A DNA stretch of 64,000 nt from Lactobacillales bacterium. Lineage in GTDB: Bacteria > Bacillota_I > Bacilli_A > RF39 > UBA660. The notes under the pieces are model-generated. The model had not been told where the DNA came from. It saw nothing but the letters and a program-made list of their open reading frames with translations, and searched no databases. Shown in pieces: positions 36,613-44,818 of the stretch. The position numbers and the translations under genes are program-made. The stretch spans positions 1-64,000 of the forward strand of contig SVAG01000001.1 of assembly GCA_015059545.1 (NCBI GenBank), in the 5' to 3' direction. Numbering within the stretch: the first letter of the stretch is position 1; every line of letters begins with the position of its first letter.

Positions 36613-36783
36613 CTAACTTTTAAAACTTAAATATACATAATGAATCATACTACTAATTATAAATAGTAGATAAAACATATCTAACAATTTTCCCTCTACT
36701 ATAAAACTACCTAATACTATCAATCCTAATATTGATAGAAATAAAACGACTCCTTTTACTTCTTTAGCATCTTCAGTAGTCAT
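36613..36783 (-). CDS. Small membrane protein, 56 residues
   Basis: A 57-codon frame in the 355-bp gap between metG and tatD. It has an AAAGGA ribosome site, a well-formed promoter and a terminator, so is a complete small transcription unit. The protein has a charged N-terminus (MTTEDAKEVKG) followed by two hydrophobic segments, VVLFLSILGLIVLGSFIV and MFYLLFIISSMIHYVYL, separated by EGKLLD. I do not recognise a family; possible roles include membrane complex regulation. It was below the size limit of normal ORF lists. Confidence 0.65.
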   Translation of the reverse strand: MTTEDAKEVKGVVLFLSILGLIVLGSFIVEGKLLDMFYLLFIISSMIHYVYLSFKS

Positions 36784-36824
36784 ATCACTAGCATCCTTTC
36801 TATTTTTTTAGAAACTACCTTTAA

Positions 36825-36853
36825 AATATAACATATAGAAATATATAATTCAA
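36825..36853 (-). promoter_or_regulatory. Promoter of the small membrane protein gene
   Basis: TTGAAT (36848-36853) and TATATT (36825-36830) are 17 bp apart. The remaining sequence between it and metG is AT-rich without other clear features. Confidence 0.65.
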
Positions 36854-36904
36854 ATACTTTTCTTTATTTTTTATCGACAAATTATTACATTTTACACTTT
36901 TTTA

Positions 36905-36934
36905 CAAAAAAATAGACAAATTTATTGTCTATTT
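36905..36934 (-). terminator. Terminator of the dut-metG operon
   Basis: AAATAGACAA and TTGTCTATTT form a 10-bp stem followed by TTTTTTTG on the - strand. The stem includes the last codons of metG. Confidence 0.85.
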
Positions 36935-38484
36935 AATAATTCTTCTATTTTTTCTTCTTTATTTATACGATTAAATAAAGGTTTTGGTTCATTTAATTTA
37001 ATACCAGCATCCATTCCACTGAAGTTAATACTGTCAATATATTTATTTTCAGTATTTAATTGTCTAAATATTTCTTCAGCTGTTTCTGGTAAGAATGCTT
37101 GTAATAATACTGCTCCACTTCTAATAGATTCAAGTAAATTATATAAAACTGTTTTTAATCTATCTTGTTTTGTTTCATCTTTAGCTAATATCCAAGGCAT
37201 AGTTTCATCTATATATTTATTACATCTTCTAAATATATCAAATATACTATCAATAGCGTCTGCTACTCTTAATTCATTCATTTTTTCTTCTACTTTTGCT
37301 GGTGTTTCTAATACTAATGTTTTAAGCTCATTATCTATTTCTTCAACACAAGTAGGTTCATATACTATACCATCAAAATATTTATGTGACATTGATATAG
37401 TTCTATTTACTAAATTTCCTAGAATATTTGCTAAATCAGAATTTATTCTTTCTATTAATAATTCATACGTGAATGTACCATCTTGAGCATATGGAATTTC
37501 ATGTAATAAGTAATATCTTACTGTATCAATACCAAATTCTTTTACTAAATCATCAGCATATACAATATTTCCTTTTGATTTACTCATTTTATCTTCTCCA
37601 AATAATACCCATGGATGTCCAAATATTTGTTTAGGCATTGGTAAATCAAGTGCCATTAACATAATTGGCCAATAAATTGTATGGAACCTTAAAATATCTT
37701 TACCAATTAAGTGTACGTCAGCTGGCCAATATTTTGTAAATTCTGCACTATCTTCTTTTTCTGGATCATATCCTAAAAAAGTAATATAGTTACTTAATGC
37801 ATCAATCCATACATAAATAACATGTTTATCATCAAATGATACTGGAACTCCCCATTTAAATGAAGTTCTTGAAATACATAAATCTTGTAATCCAGGTTTA
37901 ATGAAATTATTAACTATTTCATTTTTTCTACTTTCTGGTTTAATGAAATCCGGATGACTTTCAATATATTCTTCTAATTGTTTACTATAATTACTTAATT
38001 TTAAGAAATAAGCTTCTTCACTTGCTTCTTTTACTTCTCTACCACAATCTGGACATTTTCCATCTATTAATTGTGATTCTGTAAAGAATGATTCACAAGG
38101 TGTACAATAAAGTCCTTCATATTTTCCTTTATAAATATCTCCTTGATCATATAATTTTTTAAATATTTTACTTACTACTTCTTTATGATTTGGATTTGTT
38201 GTTCTAACAAATTTATCATAACTTGTATTCATACAGTCCCATATTTTTCTAACTTCTAAAGCTACTCCATCTACATATTCTTGTGGTTCTAAATTTTGTG
38301 CATGTGCTTTTTCTTCTATTTTTTGTCCATGTTCATCTGTTCCTGTTTGAAAATAAACATCATATCCTGTTAATCTTTTATAACGTGCTATCGCATCTGC
38401 TAATACTATTTCATAAGTATTTCCTATATGTGGTTTTGCTGATGCATAAGCTATTGCTGTTGAAATATAAAATCTTTTTTCCAT
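36922..38484 (-). CDS. metG: Methionyl-tRNA synthetase
   Basis: This class I synthetase (520 residues) charges tRNA(Met). It has the HIGH-type PHIGN, the zinc knuckle CTPCESFF...CPDC between residues 130 and 155, and the KMSKS loop (DKMSKSKGN). The C-terminal EMAP-like tRNA-binding domain found in many bacteria is absent. I chose the ATG at 38484, which has AGGAGG 8 nt upstream; the GTG seven codons earlier includes the ribosome site itself. It is the second gene of a T-box controlled operon after dut. Confidence 0.96.
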   Translation of the reverse strand: MEKRFYISTAIAYASAKPHIGNTYEIVLADAIARYKRLTGYDVYFQTGTDEHGQKIEEKAHAQNLEPQEYVDGVALEVRKIWDCMNTSYDKFVRTTNPNHKEVVSKIFKKLYDQGDIYKGKYEGLYCTPCESFFTESQLIDGKCPDCGREVKEASEEAYFLKLSNYSKQLEEYIESHPDFIKPESRKNEIVNNFIKPGLQDLCISRTSFKWGVPVSFDDKHVIYVWIDALSNYITFLGYDPEKEDSAEFTKYWPADVHLIGKDILRFHTIYWPIMLMALDLPMPKQIFGHPWVLFGEDKMSKSKGNIVYADDLVKEFGIDTVRYYLLHEIPYAQDGTFTYELLIERINSDLANILGNLVNRTISMSHKYFDGIVYEPTCVEEIDNELKTLVLETPAKVEEKMNELRVADAIDSIFDIFRRCNKYIDETMPWILAKDETKQDRLKTVLYNLLESIRSGAVLLQAFLPETAEEIFRQLNTENKYIDSINFSGMDAGIKLNEPKPLFNRINKEEKIEELLNRQ

Positions 38485-38494
38485 AGTATCCCTC

Positions 38495-38959
38495 CTAATA
38501 GTCACTTACTCTTTCTATAAAATTATCTTCTTCATTATCAACTGTTAAATACTTTACAAACATTCCTTGGCAAATTCCTTCACCTTTTTTAACTATATAA
38601 TCTTTATCACCTTGATTATGTAAAGCTAAAAACATATGACCTTCATTATCTCTATTATTATAATAATCTTTATCTATAACTCCAACTTGATTACAAAGTC
38701 TCACATTATATTTAAATCCCATACTACTTCTAACTAATAATAATAAAACTTCATCATCCATCATATTTGCTTTTATACCAGTTGGAATTTTCTTAATTTC
38801 ACCAGGTCTTAATACAAAATCTTCTACTGCTTCAAAATCATATCCTGCTGCAAACTTTGTTTCTCTTTTTGGTATATTATATGATTCATATAATTTCCTA
38901 TCATTTTTAATGTCTTTACTAAATTGTTCAAAACTTATTTTTTCAAAATATCTTTTCAT
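38495..38959 (-). CDS. dut: dUTP diphosphatase
   Basis: It hydrolyses dUTP to dUMP, keeping uracil out of DNA. The 154-residue trimer-type enzyme has motif 1 AAGYDFEA, motif 2 VRSSMGFK, motif 3 NQVGVIDKDYYNN with the catalytic aspartate, and motif 4 GEGICQGMF. The C-terminal glycine-rich motif 5, which closes the active site in most family members, is not visible: the protein ends ERVSDY. It is the first gene behind a T-box leader and has GGAGG 4 nt before the ATG. Confidence 0.88.
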   Translation of the reverse strand: MKRYFEKISFEQFSKDIKNDRKLYESYNIPKRETKFAAGYDFEAVEDFVLRPGEIKKIPTGIKANMMDDEVLLLLVRSSMGFKYNVRLCNQVGVIDKDYYNNRDNEGHMFLALHNQGDKDYIVKKGEGICQGMFVKYLTVDNEEDNFIERVSDY

Positions 38960-38968
38960 ATTACCTCC

Positions 38969-39190
38969 AAAAAAAAATTACTCCCAAATTAAGGGCGTAA
39001 TTACGCGATACCACCTTATTCATAACTAAAAAGTTACCTCGATCATTTAACGCATGCATACGTCTTAATTTACATATCAATTAAGAGGTTCAGGAGCCAT
39101 TCGAAATATAATTAGTATATCTAGCTTTCACCTTACCTAGACTCTCTATAAAACAATTATATTTTTCTTTCCATCAAAACCTTTAAACGC
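38969..39190 (-). ncRNA. T-box riboswitch, probably methionine-specific
   Basis: The leader has all the T-box hallmarks on the - strand: AGAGAGTCTAGGTAAGGTGAAAG in stem I (39123-39146 region), the T-box AAGGTGGTATCGCG (39004-39017) that pairs with an uncharged acceptor end, and a terminator ATTACGCCC/GGGAGTAAT with a T run (about 38969-38999). The likely specifier is the AUG at 39098-39100, in CGAAUGGCUCC after the stem I pairing AAATATAATT/AATTATATTT. AUG agrees with metG as the second gene downstream. Uncharged tRNA(Met) would allow transcription of dut-metG. Confidence 0.88.
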
Positions 39191-39194
39191 CATA

Positions 39195-39223
39195 ATTGTA
39201 TCACAAAATATTTTAATCTTCAA
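39195..39223 (-). promoter_or_regulatory. Promoter of the T-box dut-metG operon
   Basis: TTGAAG (39218-39223) and TACAAT (39195-39200) are 17 bp apart. The -35 box lies inside the last codons of the spoVT-like gene. Confidence 0.65.
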
Positions 39224-39737
39224 GATATTTTGACAAAAAAATAGACGAGATATTAAATATCTTAGTATCTATATCTTTTATTTCTTTTTCATTATAAAAA
39301 ATTACAAGTCCATTTATATCTCCATTAACATTTATTAAATTTATATTATAATAACAATCTATTTCAAAATCTTCTGTTATTTTTAATTTGTTTTTATCAT
39401 TTATAGATTTTCTGTCTTTTATATACTTAATTAAATTATTACTTATTTCTTTATTTATTACTTCTTTTTTATTATTACCAACTGCCGCAATTACTTTATC
39501 TGTATCTGTTACTACTATATTATATTTATATGAAGAATAAATTGAATCTATAAAAGTTTGAACAAAATCTTTTATATTTTTTACATTTGAATATTTTTTT
39601 AATATTATTTTTTCTTCTTCATCTATATATATTTCTATATTTTCTCCTTCATTAATTTTTAGTTTCTTTCTTATTTCTTTTGGAATAACAATTCTACCTA
39701 ATTCATCAATTCTTCTAATTATTCCAGTTGCTTTCAT
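39213..39737 (-). CDS. SpoVT/AbrB-like transition regulator
   Basis: The 174-residue protein starts with an AbrB-type swapped-hairpin DNA-binding domain (MKATGIIRRIDELGRIVIPK, EIRKKLKINEGE). Residues from about 55 to 170 form a GAF-like domain, the arrangement and length of SpoVT. In B. subtilis SpoVT modulates sigma G genes in the forespore. Nearby mfd matches the B. subtilis pth-mfd-spoVT order. The ligand of the GAF part is unknown, and the presence of this gene alone does not show that the organism forms spores. Confidence 0.85.
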   Translation of the reverse strand: MKATGIIRRIDELGRIVIPKEIRKKLKINEGENIEIYIDEEEKIILKKYSNVKNIKDFVQTFIDSIYSSYKYNIVVTDTDKVIAAVGNNKKEVINKEISNNLIKYIKDRKSINDKNKLKITEDFEIDCYYNINLINVNGDINGLVIFYNEKEIKDIDTKIFNISSIFLSKYLED

Positions 39738-39781
39738 ATTTTACCTCACTCTCTAAAAATATTTTGGATTAAACTATATTT

Positions 39782-39809
39782 TTTATACCTTTTTTATATA
39801 ATGTGTAAA
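39782..39809 (-). promoter_or_regulatory. Predicted promoter of the spoVT-like gene
   Basis: TTTACA (39804-39809) and TATAAA (39782-39787) are 16 bp apart. The -35 lies within a cluster of TGTAAA repeats (39804, 39813, 39825 on the + strand), which may be operator sites. Confidence 0.5.
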
Positions 39810-39855
39810 GAGTGTAAAATTTGATGTAAAGTGTATACAAAATACATTTTTTTAA

Positions 39856-39884
39856 TTGACTAGTAATTTTTGATGTTATAAAAT
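39856..39884 (+). promoter_or_regulatory. Promoter of the 42-residue microprotein gene
   Basis: TTGACT (39856-39861) and TAAAAT (39879-39884) are 17 bp apart on the + strand. It diverges from the spoVT-like promoter across the TGTAAA repeat cluster. Confidence 0.65.
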
Positions 39885-39920
39885 TAAAATAACAAAAGAG
39901 ATAGAAAGAAGGTATTATTT

Positions 39921-40049
39921 ATGATAAGAAGAGACGATTCAATGAGATCATTCAGATTAGAAAAACCAAAAAACCCAGTAGGAAGACCAGCAATTAAAAG
40001 AAGTTTCAAACTTTGTGATGACGTTCCATCATTCAAAATGTGTAAATAA
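39921..40049 (+). CDS. Orphan 42-residue basic microprotein with AT-hook-like core
   Basis: This 43-codon frame starts with ATG at 39921, preceded by AAGAAGG about 9 nt upstream, a good promoter and followed by a strong terminator. The product begins MIRRDDSMRSFRLEKP and continues KNPVGRPAIKRSFKLCDD, ending SFKMCK. The NPVGRPAIKR segment resembles the GRP core of an AT-hook, which binds the minor groove of AT-rich DNA. Charge is strongly positive; two cysteines stand in the last third. It is the only + strand gene left of the origin. I know no family for it. Confidence 0.75.
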   Translation: MIRRDDSMRSFRLEKPKNPVGRPAIKRSFKLCDDVPSFKMCK

Positions 40050-40050
40050 T

Positions 40051-40080
40051 AAAGAGTAGTTTATAACTACTCTTTTATTT
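40051..40080. terminator. Bidirectional terminator
   Basis: AGAGTAGTT and AACTACTCT form a perfect 9-bp stem flanked by AAA and TTTT on both sides. It serves both the + strand microgene and the convergent PHP gene. Confidence 0.85.
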
Positions 40081-40901
40081 TAATCAATAAAATTTAATTT
40101 ATTAATTATTTCTTCACCTATTATTTGATTTGCTAATTGTTCAGTTTTATCAAATGTTAATACTTGATTTCTATGATGTGCATCTATTCCATAAAGTACC
40201 TTTACATCATATTCCGACACTATTTTCCAAAATTCTTTACATGGATAAGTTACATTTTTTAGTCTTTCTGTTATACTTAATTTTCTATTTCTATAAAAAA
40301 TATTTTCATATATATTAGAAAGATTTATTTCAATTGGTATATTATATTTTAATGAAGCTTTACAAATAATATGTGCAACTTCTTTACAAGTATCATCAAA
40401 AGATTCTCTTGTATACATATATAAATCTGGATGTGCTACTATATTTGGAATACCTAATTCCATAGTTTTTTCTATGTAATGAGCATATTCTAAAAGTTCA
40501 GAATCAGAAAATTTATTACCCGGTCTTACAAATCTTAAATTTTTATTATTATCGTATATATAATGTTGTCCTAAAACAATTATATCTGATTCTTCTTTTA
40601 ATTCTTTTAAATTTTCTTCTTCACCTGGTAAGTATTCTACTTCATATCCTACTTTTATTTTTATTTTATCTTTATAATTTTCTTTTAATTTATTTATACT
40701 TTCTAAATATTCTAATCTATCAGAATATTCCATTCTCATATTATTTCTAAAATCTATTTTATTTTTTTGAGGACAATGATCAGTAAAAGCCATTTCTTTA
40801 AAACCAAATTTTATATATTCTAATACATAATCTTCATCTGACATATCTAAATCAGCATGACCACATCTATATGTATGATTATGATAATTAAATTTTTGCA
40901 T
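40080..40901 (-). CDS. PHP-domain histidinol-phosphatase-like phosphoesterase
   Basis: The protein (273 residues) has the PHP metal-binding motifs YHNHTYRCGHAD, FTDHCPQ, LGQHYIY, NIVAHPDLY and GIDAHH. The closest known architecture is the HisK-type histidinol phosphatase, but the window has no histidine biosynthesis genes, so the substrate is uncertain. The start is the ATG at 40901 with GGTGAG upstream; it overlaps no mfd codons other than the shared junction (mfd ends at 40903). Confidence 0.8.
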   Translation of the reverse strand: MQKFNYHNHTYRCGHADLDMSDEDYVLEYIKFGFKEMAFTDHCPQKNKIDFRNNMRMEYSDRLEYLESINKLKENYKDKIKIKVGYEVEYLPGEEENLKELKEESDIIVLGQHYIYDNNKNLRFVRPGNKFSDSELLEYAHYIEKTMELGIPNIVAHPDLYMYTRESFDDTCKEVAHIICKASLKYNIPIEINLSNIYENIFYRNRKLSITERLKNVTYPCKEFWKIVSEYDVKVLYGIDAHHRNQVLTFDKTEQLANQIIGEEIINKLNFID

Positions 40902-40902
40902 A

Positions 40903-43900
40903 CTACTCACCACTTTTCATTGATTTTTTTACTTCTTCTAATAATTCTATTAAATAATATATAAAATGTTTTTCTAATTTTATAGTGTCAAGTGTTATTT
41001 TTAGCATACCTAAACTCATACTAAATCTAAACATTCTACTTATATCACTAACTGACATAAATAATTTTTCTGTATCTAAATTATTTGTCATTTCTTTAGA
41101 TAACATAACTTCTATAAAATTTCTTGTTTGTTTTATATTAGTAATATTAAGATTTGATGCCATTTTTTCAAACAATTCTTCATGCATATATATAATCATT
41201 TTATCTGATAATGTACCAAATCTATCTTCTAGTTCTTGTTTTATATTATATAATGATTCATATGAATTAATTGTATTAATTTTTTTATGTATTTCTATTT
41301 TTAATTCTTCTTCATCTATATAAGTATCATCTATACTAGTTTCAATATTAAGTAAAGGTTTTTCATTTATTTTTTCTGCTTTTATTATTTTATTACCTTT
41401 TAATTTTTCTACTTCTTCATTTAGCATATTTAAGTATAATTCTATGCCTACTGTATCTATAAATCCTGCTTGTTCACTACCTAATATATCTCCTGCACCT
41501 CTTATAGATAAATCTCTCATAGCAATTGAAAATCCACTACCTAATTCAGTAAATTCTTTTATAACATTTAATCTTTTTTTAGCAACATCAGAAAGTATCT
41601 TACCTTTTGTATACATTAAATAACAATAAGCTATTTTATTACTTCTACCGACTCTTCCTCTAATTTGATATAATTGTGATAAACCAAATCTATCAGAATC
41701 TAATATTAATAAAGTATTTACATTAGGAATATCTATTCCTGTTTCTATTATTGTTGTACAAAGTAATATATCTGCTTCTTTATTTATAAATGAATTCATT
41801 ATATTTTCTATTTCTGTTTTATTCATTCTACCATGTGCACTTAATATTCTAGCTTCTGGTATTAATCTTTTTATTTGTTCTACTTTTAAATCCATATTTT
41901 CTATATCATTATATAAAATAAATATTTGTCCATTTCTAGATAATTCTTTATAGATAGCATCCTTAATTATTGCATCATTTTCTTCTAATACATAGGTTTG
42001 AACAGGATATCTATTACATGGAGCTGTTTCTATTAATGATAAACTTCTAATACCAGCCATAGACATTTGTAAAGTTCTTGGTATTGGAGTTGCAGATAAC
42101 GTTAAAACATCTATATTTGTTTTATATTCTTTTATTTTTTCTTTATGTTTTACACCAAAACGTTGTTCTTCATCTATTACAAGCAATCCTAAATCTTTAA
42201 ATTTAACATCATCACTTAATATTCTATGTGTACCTATTAAAATATCTATTTTACCTTCTTCTAAATCTTTTAATATTTTTTTTACTTTAGAAGATGGTAC
42301 AAATCTATTTAATACTTCTATATTAACAGCAAAATCACTAAATCTATTTATGGCATTTTCAAAATGTTGATTAGATAAAATAGTAGTTGGACACAAGAAA
42401 GCTACTTGTTTATTTGACATAATAGCTTTAAACATTGCTCTAAAAGCTACTTCAGTTTTTCCATATCCTACATCTCCACATAAAAGTCTATCCATAGGAT
42501 AAGTATTTTCCATATCATTTTTTATTTCTTCTATAACTTTTAATTGATCTTTTGTTTCTTCATATTCAAATTTACTATCAAATATTGCTTGTTCTTCTGT
42601 ATCTTTATTAAATGAAAATCCAATACTTGCTTCTCTTTTAGCATATAATTCCAATAATTTAGAAGCTATATCTTCTATTTTCTTTTTAACTCTTAATTTA
42701 GTTTTTGCCCATTCAGAACCACCTAATTTATTTAATTTAGGTATTATTCCTTCATTTGATGAATATTTAGAAATTAATTCTATTTTTTCAACAGGTATAT
42801 ATAATTTATCATCACCTTTATATTCAATTAATAAGTAATCTTTTTTCATTCCATTTTGTTCTAATGTTTTAAGTCCTATATATCTACCTATTCCATGAAT
42901 ATTATGAACTACATAATCTCCTGTACTTAATTTAGTAATATTATTTATTTTTTTACCAAATTTAAAATTAGTTTTATATGTAACTATTTTATTTGTTTTA
43001 CCAAATATTTCATCTTCACTTATAAATATATAATTATTATATCTAAATCCTCTTCTGATTTTTTTTATTATTAAATTTATTTTATCCTCATATATCTCAT
43101 CTTCATTAGTAATAACAATATTTTTATTTTCTAAGTTATCTACTAGTTTATTTAATGAATATCTATTATCTAAACATATAATAACTGTACATTCTTTTAA
43201 ATATTTATTAAGTCTTTTATTTATTTCATTAATATCTTTAGAAAATGGTTCAATTTCAACGTTATTTTTATTTTGTGTATTATTAACATTATTATCAAAA
43301 TTACTCAAATAAATGGGATTTTTTACCGGTAATTTTTCCAATTCATTCATATATTTAGTCTTTTTATCTAAATATAATGATACATTATAATCTTCTATTT
43401 CTTGTAATAATCTTGTATATTCTATTTCTATCTCATTATAATTATCAAATATTATATAATTATCATCTACATAATTAGTTATATTATAAACATCTATATA
43501 TTTATTTAAATATTTTTGTTTTCTATCTATATCTTCTTTTGTTTGATTTATTATAAATTCACTATTAGGATTTATTTTTATTTCATATAATTTATCTATT
43601 GTTCTTTGATCATCTGTATTAAATGTTCTAATTGATTCTACTGTATCTCCAAAAAATTCTATTCTTATAGGATTATTTGCATTTATTGGAAATATATCTA
43701 CTACATATCCTCTAATAGCCATTTCTCCTGTTTTAGTTACAATTGTTTCTCTTTTATAACCAATATTATAAAATTTTTCCGTTAATTCTTTTATGTTATA
43801 ATCACTATTTACATTTATTTTTATAAATGAATCTTTAAATAATTGTTTACTAGGTAAATATCTTAAATATCCCATTAAATTAGTAACTATAATTTTCGGA

Positions 43901-44190
43901 TTATTTTCTACTAAACTTGTTAGTGTTTCTATTCTTTTCATTTCAAGTTCTGGAGAAATAGCTAAAGCTTCACTAGTTAAAAAGTCATCCATAGGAAATA
44001 GTAATACATCATTTGTATAACATGATAATGATTGAAATATTTGGTTTGCTTGATATAGTGTATTTGTTACATAAAATATATTTTTACCTTGTTTTTTATA
44101 TAAATTATATGTATATAATACTTTTATTTCATCTGTTACACCATATAAATCATTACCTAATGTTGTTATTAAATTATTAAATACTGACAT
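40903..44190 (-). CDS. mfd: Transcription-repair coupling factor
   Basis: Mfd removes stalled RNA polymerase at DNA lesions and recruits UvrA. The 1095-residue protein has a UvrB-like N-terminal module, an RNA polymerase interaction domain (TGDYVVHNIHGIGRYIGL), and the RecG-like translocase with Walker A CGDVGYGKTEVAFRA, DEEQRFG and the TRG-like region QIRGRVGRSNK. Length is slightly below B. subtilis (1177). It is followed by the PHP gene with 1 bp spacing. Confidence 0.97.
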   Translation of the reverse strand: MSVFNNLITTLGNDLYGVTDEIKVLYTYNLYKKQGKNIFYVTNTLYQANQIFQSLSCYTNDVLLFPMDDFLTSEALAISPELEMKRIETLTSLVENNPKIIVTNLMGYLRYLPSKQLFKDSFIKINVNSDYNIKELTEKFYNIGYKRETIVTKTGEMAIRGYVVDIFPINANNPIRIEFFGDTVESIRTFNTDDQRTIDKLYEIKINPNSEFIINQTKEDIDRKQKYLNKYIDVYNITNYVDDNYIIFDNYNEIEIEYTRLLQEIEDYNVSLYLDKKTKYMNELEKLPVKNPIYLSNFDNNVNNTQNKNNVEIEPFSKDINEINKRLNKYLKECTVIICLDNRYSLNKLVDNLENKNIVITNEDEIYEDKINLIIKKIRRGFRYNNYIFISEDEIFGKTNKIVTYKTNFKFGKKINNITKLSTGDYVVHNIHGIGRYIGLKTLEQNGMKKDYLLIEYKGDDKLYIPVEKIELISKYSSNEGIIPKLNKLGGSEWAKTKLRVKKKIEDIASKLLELYAKREASIGFSFNKDTEEQAIFDSKFEYEETKDQLKVIEEIKNDMENTYPMDRLLCGDVGYGKTEVAFRAMFKAIMSNKQVAFLCPTTILSNQHFENAINRFSDFAVNIEVLNRFVPSSKVKKILKDLEEGKIDILIGTHRILSDDVKFKDLGLLVIDEEQRFGVKHKEKIKEYKTNIDVLTLSATPIPRTLQMSMAGIRSLSLIETAPCNRYPVQTYVLEENDAIIKDAIYKELSRNGQIFILYNDIENMDLKVEQIKRLIPEARILSAHGRMNKTEIENIMNSFINKEADILLCTTIIETGIDIPNVNTLLILDSDRFGLSQLYQIRGRVGRSNKIAYCYLMYTKGKILSDVAKKRLNVIKEFTELGSGFSIAMRDLSIRGAGDILGSEQAGFIDTVGIELYLNMLNEEVEKLKGNKIIKAEKINEKPLLNIETSIDDTYIDEEELKIEIHKKINTINSYESLYNIKQELEDRFGTLSDKMIIYMHEELFEKMASNLNITNIKQTRNFIEVMLSKEMTNNLDTEKLFMSVSDISRMFRFSMSLGMLKITLDTIKLEKHFIYYLIELLEEVKKSMKSGE

Positions 44191-44214
44191 ATTCCACCTC
44201 CATCTAACAATTAA

Positions 44215-44242
44215 ATTATATAATAATTTATATAAAAGTCAA
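44215..44242 (-). promoter_or_regulatory. Promoter of mfd
   Basis: TTGACT (44237-44242) and TATAAT (44215-44220) are 16 bp apart, between pth and mfd. Confidence 0.7.
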
Positions 44243-44243
44243 T

Positions 44244-44266
44244 AAAAAAGAAGATTACTTCTTCTT
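44244..44266 (-). terminator. Terminator of pth
   Basis: GAAGA and TCTTC (50-54 and 60-64 of the 44200s) form a short stem followed by six T on the - strand at the pth stop codon. Confidence 0.55.
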
Positions 44267-44818
44267 ATTATATTTATTCATTAAATCATTAAATGATAAT
44301 TTTAAATAGTCATTAAATATATCTGGTATTATATCTAATATTTTATCTAATAAATCATTTTCTTCTTTACTTATTTTACCTAACACATAATCTTTTGTAT
44401 CTATAAGTTTATTATTAGATATTCCTATCTTTAATCTTTTATATTCTTGTGTTTTTAAATGTAGTTCTATATTTTTAAGACCATTATGTCCTCCTGAACT
44501 ACCTTTTTGTTTTAATTTATATTTTCCTACTTCTTGATCTAAATCATCACTTATTATTAATATGTCATTTATATTTATTTTAAAAAAATCAACATATTTT
44601 TTTATTACTTCTCCTGATAAATTCATATATCTTGCTGGTTTTAAAAATATTACTTGTTCATTATTTATAGTTACTTTTTCATAATATCCATCGAATTTTG
44701 ATTTAGTTACTTCAAAATTATATTTTTTTGCGATTGCATCTATTGCTTTAAATCCTACATTATGTCTTGTATTTTCATATTCACGACCAATATTTCCCAA
44801 ACCTACTACTAATTTCAT
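44255..44818 (-). CDS. pth: Peptidyl-tRNA hydrolase
   Basis: It recycles peptidyl-tRNA from aborted translation. The 187-residue protein begins MKLVVGLGNIGREYENTRHNVGF with the catalytic histidine, and has FLKPARYMNLSG, DDLDQEVGKYKLKQKGSSGGHNGLK. Length is typical. It follows rsmI without gap and precedes mfd, as in B. subtilis. Confidence 0.96.
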   Translation of the reverse strand: MKLVVGLGNIGREYENTRHNVGFKAIDAIAKKYNFEVTKSKFDGYYEKVTINNEQVIFLKPARYMNLSGEVIKKYVDFFKININDILIISDDLDQEVGKYKLKQKGSSGGHNGLKNIELHLKTQEYKRLKIGISNNKLIDTKDYVLGKISKEENDLLDKILDIIPDIFNDYLKLSFNDLMNKYNKKK

